64,000 bases of DNA from Auanema rhodensis (taxonomy: Eukaryota; Nematoda; Chromadorea; Rhabditida; Rhabditidae), in assembly GCA_964057225.1 (NCBI GenBank), contig OZ059895.1, positions 558,001 through 622,000 of the forward strand, in the 5' to 3' direction. This document shows, in pieces, positions 1 through 11,934 of the stretch (positions within the stretch are counted from its first letter, which is position 1; every line of letters starts with the position of its first letter). The notes under the pieces are model-generated. The model had not been told where the DNA came from and searched no databases. It worked only from the letters and a program-made list of their open reading frames with translations. The position numbers were made by a program, and so were the translations under genes.

Positions 1-112
1 GATAACACAGATCGACGCAGCTTACAAATCTGCACCGAATGCACTATACTACATTGAGAAACGCTAGATACAAAAATTAGTTATGATCGTTTGAAAAATG
101 ATGCATTAGTGT

Positions 113-140
113 ATGTTGAGTTTCCATGTACACTCAACAT
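113..140. repeat. Conserved inverted repeat (9-bp arms, 10-nt spacer), first of about 183 copies
   Basis: ATGTTGAGT at 113-121 is the exact reverse complement of ACTCAACAT at 132-140, separated by TTCCATGTAC. The same 28 bp recurs in every monomer at +351 steps, and I saw no substitution in it in any copy. The nearest recurrent variants are 109 g/c, just outside on the left, and 143 c/t in the monomers at 3511 and 6670 on the right. A perfect dyad this stable could be a binding site for a dimeric protein, a cruciform or an RNA stem. No known motif is recognised. Confidence 0.85.
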
Positions 141-163
141 TGCTTCCAAAAACATTTTGACAA

Positions 164-182
164 AAATTTTTTCGAAAAATTT
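164..182. repeat. A/T-tract palindrome TTTTTCGAAAAA with flanking A and T runs, first copy
   Basis: Positions 168-179 form a perfect 12-bp palindrome centred on CG, flanked by AAA and TTT, a sequence expected to be intrinsically curved. Unlike the two conserved dyads it varies by subtype. Position 178 a to c breaks the palindrome in C, I, J, N and S copies. Position 167 t to g in G copies and 164 a to c in I and J copies leave the core intact. No protein site is recognised. Confidence 0.6.
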
Positions 183-284
183 CAAAATAATTTAGCAAAA
201 AGTACATGTTTTTAGATTCCATTTTTCAAGACAAAGACGATAGACAATGTTATTCAATGAAAAAATTAATTCTTCAGGGTGAAA

Positions 285-327
285 ATCGAGGATATAAGTG
301 TGAACTTATATCAGTTGATATCTCGGT
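285..327. repeat. Conserved hairpin with GTGA loop and an outer stem, first of 182 copies
   Basis: GATATAAGT at 291-299 pairs perfectly with ACTTATATC at 304-312 around the loop GTGA, which fits the GNRA tetraloop pattern if transcribed from the + strand. CGAG at 287-290 can pair with CTCG at 322-325, extended by a T·G at 286/326 and A-T at 285/327, leaving 313-321 as a bulge. Exceptions are few. The copy at 1405 has loop TTGA (1704). The copy at 19306 has 308 a to g, which leaves a G·U pair. The copies at 32644 and 34750 change 291 and lose only the terminal pair. The frequent 287 c to t change leaves a U·G pair. No true double compensatory change was seen, so RNA structure is not proven. 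Confidence 0.75.
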
Positions 328-3300
328 GCATTTTTAAGCTAGCGCAAATCTGATAACACAGATCGACGCAGCTTAAAAATCCGCATCGAATGCACTATAC
401 TACATTGAGAAACGCTTAATAGAAAAATTAGTTATGATCGTTTGAAAAATGATGCATTAGTGTATGTTGAGTTTCCATGTACACTCAACATTGCTTCCAA
501 AAACATTTTGACAAAAATTTTTTCGAAAAATTTCAAAATAATGTAGCAAAAAGTAGATGTTTTTAGATTCCTTATTTCAAGGCAAAAACGATAGACAATG
601 TTATTCAACGAAAAAATTAATTCTTCAGTGTGAAAATCGAGGATATAAGTGTGAACTTATATCAGTTGATATCTCGGTGCATTTTTAAGCTAGCGCAAAT
701 CTGATAACACAGATCGACGCAGCTTAAAAATCCGCATCGAATGCACTATACTACATTGAGAAACGCTTGATACAAAAATTAGTTATGATCGTTTGAAAAA
801 TGATGCATTAGTGTATGTTGAGTTTCCATGTACACTCAACATTGCTTCCAAAAACATTTTGACAAAAATTTTTTCGAAAAATTTCAAAATAATGTAGCAA
901 AAAGTAGATGTTTTTAGATTCCTTATTTCAAGGCAAAAACGATAGACAATGTTATTCAACGAAAAAATTAATTCTTCAGTGTGAAAATCGAGGATATAAG
1001 TGTGAACTTATATCAGTTGATATCTCGGTGCATTTTTAAGCTAGCGCAAATCTGATAACACAGATCGACGCAGCTTAAAAATCCGCATCGAATGCACTAT
1101 ACTACATTGAGAAACGCTTAATACAAAAATTTGTTATGATCGTTTGAAAAATGATGCATTAGTGTATGTTGAGTTTCCATGTACACTCAACATTGCTTCC
1201 AAAAACATTTTGACAAAAATTTTTTCGAAACATTTCAAAATAATTTAGCAAAAAGTAGATGTTTTTAGATTCCTTTTTTCAAGGCAAAGACGATGGACAA
1301 TGTTATTCAACGAAAAAATTAATTCTTCAGGGTGAAAATCGAGGATATAAGTGTGAACTTATATCAGTTGATATCTCGGTGTATTTTTAAGCTAACGCAA
1401 ATCTGATAACACAGATCGACGCAGCTTAAAAATCCGCATCGAATGCACTATACTACATTGAGAAACGCTTGATACAAAAATTAGTTATGATCGTTTGAAA
1501 AATGATGCATTAGTGTATGTTGAGTTTCCATGTACACTCAACATTGCTTCCAAAAACATTTTGACAAAAATTTTTTCGAAAAATTTCAAGATAATGTAGC
1601 AAAAAGTAGATGTTTTTAGATTCCTTTTTTCAAGGCGAAGACGATGGACAAAGTTATTCAACGAAAAAATTGATTCTTCAGGGTGAAAATCGAGGATATA
1701 AGTTTGAACTTATATCAGTTGATATCTCGGTGCATTTTTAAGTTAGCGCAAATCTGATAACACAGATCGACGCAGCTTACAAATCTGCATCGAATGCACT
1801 ATACTACATTGAGAAACGCTAGATACAAAAATTAGTTATGATCGTTTGAAAAATGATGCATTAGTGTATGTTGAGTTTCCATGTACACTCAACATTGCTT
1901 CCAAAAACATTTTGACAAAAATTTTTTCGAAAAATTTCAAAATAATTTAGCAAAAAGTACATGTTTTTAGATTCCATTTTTCAAGACAAAGACGATAGAC
2001 AATGTTATTCAATGAAAAAATTAATTCTTCAGGGTGAAAATCGAGGATATAAGTGTGAACTTATATCAGTTGATATCTCGGTGCATTTTTAAGCTAGCGC
2101 AAATCTGATAACACAGATCGACGCAGCTTAAAAATCCGCATCGAATGCACTATACTACATTGAGAAACGCTTAATAGAAAAATTAGTTATGATCGTTTGA
2201 AAAATGATGCATTAGTGTATGTTGAGTTTCCATGTACACTCAACATTGCTTCCAAAAACATTTTGACAAAAATTTTTTCGAAAAATTTCAAAATAATGTA
2301 GCAAAAAGTAGATGTTTTTAGATTCCTTATTTCAAGGCAAAAACGATAGACAATGTTATTCAACGAAAAAATTAATTCTTCAGTGTGAAAATCGAGGATA
2401 TAAGTGTGAACTTATATCAGTTGATATCTCGGTGCATTTTTAAGCTAGCGCAAATCTGATAACACAGATCGACGCAGCTTAAAAATCCGCATCGAATGCA
2501 CTATACTACATTGAGAAACGCTTGATACAAAAATTAGTTATGATCGTTTGAAAAATGATGCATTAGTGTATGTTGAGTTTCCATGTACACTCAACATTGC
2601 TTCCAAAAACATTTTGACAAAAATTTTTTCGAAAAATTTCAAAATAATGTAGCAAAAAGTAGATGTTTTTAGATTCCTTATTTCAAGGCAAAAACGATAG
2701 ACAATGTTATTCAACGAAAAAATTAATTCTTCAGTGTGAAAATCGAGGATATAAGTGTGAACTTATATCAGTTGATATCTCGGTGCATTTTTAAGCTAGC
2801 GCAAATCTGATAACACAGATCGACGCAGCTTAAAAATCCGCATCGAATGCACTATACTACATTGAGAAACGCTTGATACAAAAATTAGTTATGATCGTTT
2901 GAAAAATGATGCATTAGTGTATGTTGAGTTTCCATGTACACTCAACATTGCTTCCAAAAACATTTTGACAAAAATTTTTTCGAAAAATTTCAAAATAATG
3001 TAGCAAAAAGTAGATGTTTTTAGATTCCTTTTTTCAAGGCGAAGACGATGGACAAAGTTATTCAACGAAAAAATTGATTCTTCAGGGTGAAAATCGAGGA
3101 TATAAGTGTGAACTTATATCAGTTGATATCTCGGTGCATTTTTAAGCTAGCGCAAATCTGATAACACAGATCGACGCAGCTTAAAAATCCGCATCAAATG
3201 CACTATACTACATTTAGAAACGCTTAATACAAAAATTAGTTATGATCGTTTGAAAAATGATGCATTAGTGTATGTTGAGTTTCCATGTACACTCAACATT

Positions 3301-6300
3301 GCTTCCAAAAACATTTTGACAAAAATTTTTTCGAAAAATTTCAAGATAATGTAGCAAAAAGTAGATGTTTTTAGATTCCTTTTTTCAAGGCGAAGACGAT
3401 GGACAAAGTTATTCAACGAAAAAATTGATTCTTCAGGGTGAAAATCGAGGATATAAGTGTGAACTTATATCAGTTGATATCTCGGTGCATTTTTAAGCTA
3501 GCGCAAATCTGATAACACAGATCGACGCAGCTTAAAAATCCGCATCGAATGCACTATACTACATTGAGAAACGCTTGATACAAAAATTAGTTATGATCGT
3601 TTGAAAAATGATGCATTAGTGTATGTTGAGTTTCCATGTACACTCAACATTGTTTCCAAAAACATTTTGACAAAAATTTTTTCGAAAAATTTCAAGATAA
3701 TGTAGCAAAAAGTAGATGTTTTTAGATTCCTTTTTTCAAGGCGAAGACGATGGACAAAGTTATTCAACGAAAAAATTGATTCTTCAGGGTGAAAATCGAG
3801 GATATAAGTGTGAACTTATATCAGTTGATATCTCGGTGCATTTTTAAGTTAGCGCAAATCTGATAACACAGATCGACGCAGCTTACAAATCCGCATCGAA
3901 TGCACTATACTACATTGAGAAACGCTAAATACAAAAATTAGTTATGATCGTTTGAAAAATGATGCATTAGTGTATGTTGAGTTTCCATGTACACTCAACA
4001 TTGCTTCCAAAAACATTTTGACAAAAATTTTTTCGAAAAATTTCAAAATAATTTAGCAAAAAGTAGATGTTTTTAGATTCCATTTTTCAAAGCAAAGACG
4101 ATGGACAATGTTATTCAACGAAAAAATTAATTCTTCAGTGTGAAAATCGAGGATATAAGTGTGAACTTATATCAGTTGATATCTCGGTGCATTTTTAAGC
4201 TAGCGCAAATCTGATAACACAAATCGACGCAGCTTAAAAATCCGCATCGAATGCACTATACTACATTGAGAAACGCTTAATACAAAAATTAGTTATGATC
4301 GTTTGAAAAATGATGCATTAGTGTATGTTGAGTTTCCATGTACACTCAACATTGCTTCCAAAAACATTTTGACAAAAATTTTTTCGAAAAATTTCAAAAT
4401 AATTTAGCAAAAAGTAGATGTTTTTAGATTTCATTTTTCAAGGCAAAGACGATAGACAATGTTATTCAACGAAAAAATTAATTCTTCAGGGTGAAAATCG
4501 AGGATATAAGTGTGAACTTATATCAGTTGATATCTCGGTGCATTTTTAAGCTAGCGCAAATCTGATAACACAGATCGACGCAGCTTAAAAATCCGCATCG
4601 AATGCACTATACTACATTGAGAAACGCTTAATACAAAAATTAGTTATGATCGTTTGAAAAATGATGCATTAGTGTATGTTGAGTTTCCATGTACACTCAA
4701 CATTGCTTCCAAAAACATTTTGACAAAAAGTTTTTCGAAAAATTTCAAAATAATTTAGCAAAAAGTAGATGTTTTTAGATTTCTTTTTTCAAGGCAAAGA
4801 CGATGGACAATGTTATTCAACGAAAAAATTAATTCTTCAGGGTGAAAATCGAGGATATAAGTGTGAACTTATATCAGTTGATATCTCGGTGCATTTTTAA
4901 GCTAGCGCAAATCTGATAACACAGATCGACGCAGCTTAAAAATCCGCATCGAGTGCACTATACTACATTGAGAAACGCTTAATACAAAAATTAGTTTTGA
5001 TCGTTTGAAAAATGATGCATTAGTGTATGTTGAGTTTCCATGTACACTCAACATTGCTTCCAAAAACATTTTGACAAAAATTTTTTCGAAAAATTTCAAG
5101 ATAATTTAGCAAAAAGTAGATGTTTTTAGATTCCATTTTTCAAAGCAGAGACGATGGACAATGTTATTCAACGAAAAAATTAATTCTTCAGGGTGAAAAT
5201 CGAGGATATAAGTGTGAACTTATATCAGTTGATATCTCGGTGCATTTTTAAGTTAGCGCAAATCTAATAACACAGATCGACGCAGCTTAAAAATCCGCAT
5301 CGAATGCACTATACTACATTGAGAAACGCTTAATACAAAAATTAGTTATGATCGTTTGAAAAATGATGCATTACTGTATGTTGAGTTTCCATGTACACTC
5401 AACATTGCTTCCAAAAACATTTTGACAACAATTTTTTCGAAACATTTCAAAATAATTTAGCAAAAAGTAGATGTTTTTAGATTCCATTTTTCAAAGCAGA
5501 GACGATGGACAATGTTATTCAACGAAAAAATTAATTCTTCAGGGTGAAAATCGAGGATATAAGTGTGAACTTATATCAGTTGATATCTCGGTGCATTTTT
5601 AAGTTAGCGCAAATCTAATAACACAGATCGACGCAGCTTAAAAATCCGCATCGAATGCACTATACTACATTGAGAAACGCTTAATACAAAAATTAGTTAT
5701 GATCGTTTGAAAAATGATGCATTACTGTATGTTGAGTTTCCATGTACACTCAACATTGCTTCCAAAAACATTTTGACAACAATTTTTTCGAAACATTTCA
5801 AAATAATTTAGCAGAAAGTAGATGTTTTTAGATTTCTTTTTTCAAGGCAAAGACGATGGACAATGTTATTCAACGAAAAAATTAATTCTTCAGGGTGAAA
5901 ATCGAGGATATAAGTGTGAACTTATATCAGTTGATATCTCGGTGCATTTTTAAGCTAGCGCAAATCTGATAACACAAATCGACGCAGCTTAAAAATCCGC
6001 ATCGAATGCACTATACTACATTGAGAAACGCTTAATACAAAAATTAGTTATGATCGTTTGAAAAATGATGCATTAGTGTATGTTGAGTTTCCATGTACAC
6101 TCAACATTGCTTCCAAAAACATTTTGACAAAAATTTTTTCGAAAAATTTCAAAATAATTTAGCAAAAAGTAGATGTTTTTAGATTTCATTTTTCAAGGCA
6201 AAGACGATAGACAATGTTATTCAACGAAAAAATTAATTCTTCAGGGTGAAAATCGAGGATATAAGTGTGAACTTATATCAGTTGATATCTCGGTGCATTT

Positions 6301-6669
6301 TTAAGCTAGCGCAAATCTGATAACACAGATCGACGCAGCTTAAAAATCCGCATCGAATGCACTATACTACATTGAGAAACGCTTAATACAAAAATTAGTT
6401 ATGATCTTTTGAAAAATGATGCATTAGTGTATGTTGAGTTTCCATGTACACTCAACATTGCTTCCAAAAACATTTTGACAAAAAGTTTTTCGAAAAATTT
6501 CAAAATAATTTAGCAAAAAGTAGATGTTTTTAGATTTCTTTTTTCAAGGCAAAGACGATGGACAATGTTATTCAACGAAAAAATTAATTCTTCAGGGTGA
6601 AAATCGAGGATATAAGTGTGAACTTATATCAGTTGATATCTCGGTGCATTTTTAAGCTAGCGCAAATCT

Positions 6670-7020
6670 GATAACACAGATCGACGCAGCTTAAAAATCC
6701 GCATCGAGTGCACTATACTACATTGAGAAACGCTTAATACAAAAATTAGTTTTGATCGTTTGAAAAATGATGCATTAGTGTATGTTGAGTTTCCATGTAC
6801 ACTCAACATTGTTTCCAAAAACATTTTGACAAAAATTTTTTCGAAAAATTTCAAGATAATGTAGCAAAAAGTAGATGTTTTTAGATTCCTTTTTTCAAGG
6901 CGAAGACGATGGACAAAGTTATTCAACGAAAAAATTGATTCTTCAGGGTGAAAATCGAGGATATAAGTGTGAACTTATATCAGTTGATATCTCGGTGCAT
7001 TTTTAAGTTAGCGCAAATCT
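6670..7020. repeat. Chimeric monomer H/D at the junction of a 9-monomer duplication
   Basis: The 5' part carries the H markers 39g and 83t (6752). The 3' part carries the D markers seen in the monomer at 3511: 143t (6812), 186g, 192g, 'gcgaag', 248a and 'attgat'. The switch lies between 6752 and 6812. The monomers that follow (E with cagtgtg, then F-G-H-I-J-F-G) repeat the order after 3511, giving a 3159-bp (9 x 351) duplication of 3511-6669 into 6670-9828. The exchange kept the 351-bp phase. Confidence 0.85.
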
Positions 7021-10000
7021 GATAACACAGATCGACGCAGCTTACAAATCCGCATCGAATGCACTATACTACATTGAGAAACGCTAAATACAAAAATTAG
7101 TTATGATCGTTTGAAAAATGATGCATTAGTGTATGTTGAGTTTCCATGTACACTCAACATTGCTTCCAAAAACATTTTGACAAAAATTTTTTCGAAAAAT
7201 TTCAAAATAATTTAGCAAAAAGTAGATGTTTTTAGATTCCATTTTTCAAAGCAAAGACGATGGACAATGTTATTCAACGAAAAAATTAATTCTTCAGTGT
7301 GAAAATCGAGGATATAAGTGTGAACTTATATCAGTTGATATCTCGGTGCATTTTTAAGCTAGCGCAAATCTGATAACACAAATCGACGCAGCTTAAAAAT
7401 CCGCATCGAATGCACTATACTACATTGAGAAACGCTTAATACAAAAATTAGTTATGATCGTTTGAAAAATGATGCATTAGTGTATGTTGAGTTTCCATGT
7501 ACACTCAACATTGCTTCCAAAAACATTTTGACAAAAATTTTTTCGAAAAATTTCAAAATAATTTAGCAAAAAGTAGATGTTTTTAGATTTCATTTTTCAA
7601 GGCAAAGACGATAGACAATGTTATTCAACGAAAAAATTAATTCTTCAGGGTGAAAATCGAGGATATAAGTGTGAACTTATATCAGTTGATATCTCGGTGC
7701 ATTTTTAAGCTAGCGCAAATCTGATAACACAGATCGACGCAGCTTAAAAATCCGCATCGAATGCACTATACTACATTGAGAAACGCTTAATACAAAAATT
7801 AGTTATGATCGTTTGAAAAATGATGCATTAGTGTATGTTGAGTTTCCATGTACACTCAACATTGCTTCCAAAAACATTTTGACAAAAAGTTTTTCGAAAA
7901 ATTTCAAAATAATTTAGCAAAAAGTAGATGTTTTTAGATTTCTTTTTTCAAGGCAAAGACGATGGACAATGTTATTCAACGAAAAAATTAATTCTTCAGG
8001 GTGAAAATCGAGGATATAAGTGTGAACTTATATCAGTTGATATCTCGGTGCATTTTTAAGCTAGCGCAAATCTGATAACACAGATCGACGCAGCTTAAAA
8101 ATCCGCATCGAGTGCACTATACTACATTGAGAAACGCTTAATACAAAAATTAGTTTTGATCGTTTGAAAAATGATGCATTAGTGTATGTTGAGTTTCCAT
8201 GTACACTCAACATTGCTTCCAAAAACATTTTGACAAAAATTTTTTCGAAAAATTTCAAGATAATTTAGCAAAAAGTAGATGTTTTTAGATTCCATTTTTC
8301 AAAGCAGAGACGATGGACAATGTTATTCAACGAAAAAATTAATTCTTCAGGGTGAAAATCGAGGATATAAGTGTGAACTTATATCAGTTGATATCTCGGT
8401 GCATTTTTAAGTTAGCGCAAATCTAATAACACAGATCGACGCAGCTTAAAAATCCGCATCGAATGCACTATACTACATTGAGAAACGCTTAATACAAAAA
8501 TTAGTTATGATCGTTTGAAAAATGATGCATTACTGTATGTTGAGTTTCCATGTACACTCAACATTGCTTCCAAAAACATTTTGACAACAATTTTTTCGAA
8601 ACATTTCAAAATAATTTAGCAAAAAGTAGATGTTTTTAGATTCCATTTTTCAAAGCAGAGACGATGGACAATGTTATTCAACGAAAAAATTAATTCTTCA
8701 GGGTGAAAATCGAGGATATAAGTGTGAACTTATATCAGTTGATATCTCGGTGCATTTTTAAGTTAGCGCAAATCTAATAACACAGATCGACGCAGCTTAA
8801 AAATCCGCATCGAATGCACTATACTACATTGAGAAACGCTTAATACAAAAATTAGTTATGATCGTTTGAAAAATGATGCATTACTGTATGTTGAGTTTCC
8901 ATGTACACTCAACATTGCTTCCAAAAACATTTTGACAACAATTTTTTCGAAACATTTCAAAATAATTTAGCAGAAAGTAGATGTTTTTAGATTTCTTTTT
9001 TCAAGGCAAAGACGATGGACAATGTTATTCAACGAAAAAATTAATTCTTCAGGGTGAAAATCGAGGATATAAGTGTGAACTTATATCAGTTGATATCTCG
9101 GTGCATTTTTAAGCTAGCGCAAATCTGATAACACAAATCGACGCAGCTTAAAAATCCGCATCGAATGCACTATACTACATTGAGAAACGCTTAATACAAA
9201 AATTAGTTATGATCGTTTGAAAAATGATGCATTAGTGTATGTTGAGTTTCCATGTACACTCAACATTGCTTCCAAAAACATTTTGACAAAAATTTTTTCG
9301 AAAAATTTCAAAATAATTTAGCAAAAAGTAGATGTTTTTAGATTTCATTTTTCAAGGCAAAGACGATAGACAATGTTATTCAACGAAAAAATTAATTCTT
9401 CAGGGTGAAAATCGAGGATATAAGTGTGAACTTATATCAGTTGATATCTCGGTGCATTTTTAAGCTAGCGCAAATCTGATAACACAGATCGACGCAGCTT
9501 AAACATCCGCATCGAATGCACTATACTACATTGAGAAACGCTTAATACAAAAATTAGTTATGATCGTTTGAAAAATGATGCATTAGTGTATGTTGAGTTT
9601 CCATGTACACTCAACATTGCTTCCAAAAACATTTTGACAAAAAGTTTTTCGAAAAATTTCAAAATAATTTAGCAAAAAGTAGATGTTTTTAGATTTCTTT
9701 TTTCAAGGCAAAGACGATGGACAATGTTATTCAACGAAAAAATTAATTCTTCAGGGTGAAAATCGAGGATATAAGTGTGAACTTATATCAGTTGATATCT
9801 CGGTGCATTTTTAAGCTAGCGCAAATCTGATAACACAGATCGACGCAGCTTAAAAATCCGCATCGAGTGCACTATACTACATTGAGAAACGCTTAATACA
9901 AAAATTAGTTTTGATCGTTTGAAAAATGATGCATTAGTGTATGTTGAGTTTCCATGTACACTCAACATTGCTTCCAAAAACATTTTGACAAAAATTTTTT

Positions 10001-11232
10001 CGAAAAATTTCAAGATAATTTAGCAAAAAGTAGATGTTTTTAGATTCCATTTTTCAAAGCAGAGACGATGGACAATGTTATTCAACGAAAAAATTAATTC
10101 TTCAGGGTGAAAATCGAGGATATAAGTGTGAACTTATATCAGTTGATATCTCGGTGCATTTTTAAGTTAGCGCAAATCTAATAACACAGATCGACGCAGC
10201 TTAAAAATCCGCATCGAATGCACTATACTACATTGAGAAACGCTTAATACAAAAATTAGTTATGATCGTTTGAAAAATGATGCATTACTGTATGTTGAGT
10301 TTCCATGTACACTCAACATTGCTTCCAAAAACATTTTGACAACAATTTTTTCGAAACATTTCAAAATAATTTAGCAAAAAGTAGATGTTTTTAGATTCCA
10401 TTTTTCAAAGCAGAGACGATGGACAATGTTATTCAACGAAAAAATTAATTCTTCAGGGTGAAAATCGAGGATATAAGTGTGAACTTATATCAGTTGATAT
10501 CTCGGTGCATTTTTAAGTTAGCGCAAATCTAATAACACAGATCGACGCAGCTTAAAAATCCGCATCGAATGCACTATACTACATTGAGAAACGCTTAATA
10601 CAAAAATTAGTTATGATCGTTTGAAAAATGATGCATTACTGTATGTTGAGTTTCCATGTACACTCAACATTGCTTCCAAAAACATTTTGACAACAATTTT
10701 TTCGAAACATTTCAAAATAATTTAGCAGAAAGTAGATGTTTTTAGATTTCTTTTTTCAAGGCAAAGACGATGGACAATGTTATTCAACGAAAAAATTAAT
10801 TCTTCAGGGTGAAAATCGAGGATATAAGTGTGAACTTATATCAGTTGATATCTCGGTGCATTTTTAAGCTAGCGCAAATCTGATAACACAAATCGACGCA
10901 GCTTAAAAATCCGCATCGAATGCACTATACTACATTGAGAAACGCTTAATACAAAAATTAGTTATGATCGTTTGAAAAATGATGCATTAGTGTATGTTGA
11001 GTTTCCATGTACACTCAACATTGCTTCCAAAAACATTTTGACAAAAATTTTTTCGAAAAATTTCAAAATAATTTAGCAAAAAGTAGATGTTTTTAGATTT
11101 CATTTTTCAAGGCAAAGACGATAGACAATGTTATTCAACGAAAAAATTAATTCTTCAGGGTGAAAATCGAGGATATAAGTGTGAACTTATATCAGTTGAT
11201 ATCTCGGTGCATTTTTAAGCTAGCGCAAATCT

Positions 11233-11934
11233 GATAACACAGATCGACGCAGCTTAAAAATCCGCATCGAATGCACTATACTACATTGAGAAACGCTTAA
11301 TACAAAAATTAGTTTTGATCGTTTGAAAAATGATGCATTAGTGTATGTTGAGTTTCCATGTACACTCAACATTGCTTCCAAAAACATTTTGACAAAAATT
11401 TTTTCGAAAAATTTCAAGATAATTTAGCAAAAAGTAGATGTTTTTAGATTCCATTTTTCAAAGCAGAGACGATGGACAATGTTATTCAACGAAAAAATTA
11501 ATTCTTCAGGGTGAAAATCGAGGATATAAGTGTGAACTTATATCAGTTGATATCTCGGTGCATTTTTAAGTTAGCGCAAATCTAATAACACAGATCGACG
11601 CAGCTTAAAAATCCGCATCGAATGCACTATACTACATTGAGAAACGCTTAATACAAAAATTAGTTATGATCGTTTGAAAAATGATGCATTACTGTATGTT
11701 GAGTTTCCATGTACACTCAACATTGCTTCCAAAAACATTTTGACAACAATTTTTTCGAAACATTTCAAAATAATTTAGCAGAAAGTAGATGTTTTTAGAT
11801 TTCTTTTTTCAAGGCAAAGACGATGGACAATGTTATTCAACGAAAAAATTAATTCTTCAGGGTGAAAATCGAGGATATAAGTGTGAACTTATATCAGTTG
11901 ATATCTCGGTGCATTTTTAAGCTAGCGCAAATCT
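11233..11934. repeat. Two hybrid monomers, G/H and I/J, shortening a 5-mer to a 3-mer
   Basis: The monomer at 11233 has 39a as in G but 83t, 186g and 'cagag' as in H. The next, at 11584, begins as I/J (109c, 164c) and ends as J (198g, 'tttcttttttcaagg'). Compared with F-G-H-I-J, each hybrid replaces two monomers by one, so the unit became F-(G/H)-(I/J). Both joins are in phase. Confidence 0.75.

Larger units (their letters stand above)
1..351. repeat. Reference monomer (first copy) defining 351-bp coordinates
   Basis: This copy sets the numbering used for all monomers: position 1 is the g of gataacac and position 351 is the t before the next copy. Landmarks are an NsiI palindrome ATGCAT at 101-106, a 9-bp inverted repeat at 113-140, an A/T-tract palindrome around 168-179, a hairpin at 291-312, an EcoRV site GATATC at 317-322 and, in many copies, an NheI site GCTAGC at 338-343. 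EcoRV cuts almost every copy and would give a 351-bp unit. This copy is subtype A: 25c, 'gctagata', 'agtacatg' and a c at position 35. Both monomer boundaries are arbitrary, since no flank is present to define the natural unit. Confidence 0.97.
1..3861. repeat. HOR domain 1: A-B-B'-C-D then A-B-B'-D-D-D
   Basis: The first five monomers (1-1755) are partly repeated from 1756: the A copies at 1 and 1756 share 'gctagata' and 'agtacatg', and the B and B' copies at 352/2107 and 703/2458 share 'ccttatttc', 192g and cagtgtg. The units then differ. The copy at 1054 is C-like (79t, 178c), whereas 2809, 3160 and 3511 are three successive D copies with 'gcgaag', 248a and 'attgat'. The unit is about 1755 bp but is not cleanly iterated. 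The A and B subtypes occur only here in the window. Confidence 0.85.
3862..11934. repeat. HOR domain 2: 5-mer F-G-H-I-J (1755 bp)
   Basis: Full F-G-H-I-J units lie at 4213-5967, 7372-9126 and 9127-10881. The last two look nearly identical; I noticed only one private change in the G copy at 9478 ('aaacatccg'). An E monomer precedes the first two units (3862, 7021). A shortened F-G unit ends in a hybrid monomer at 6670. The last unit, 10882-11934, is reduced to three monomers by two hybrids. H is recognised by 83t and 'cagag'; I and J by 109c, 164c and 178c, with J adding 198g and 'tttcttttttcaagg'. Confidence 0.9.

Noticed and set aside
161-190. CENP-B box match
   Set aside because: TTTCGAAAAATTTC fits the first half of NTTCGNNNNANNCGGGN, but the required CGGG is absent, so I do not call it.
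218-232. T-rich tract as a transcription terminator
   Set aside because: The T run near 221-226 is not preceded by a stable GC-rich stem and varies freely between subtypes.
340-370. Hammerhead ribozyme core, as found in some animal satellites
   Set aside because: CTGATA at the monomer junction resembles the CUGAUGA core but lacks the needed bases. I saw no CTGATGA on either strand of the consensus and no matching GAAA plus cleavage-stem arrangement.
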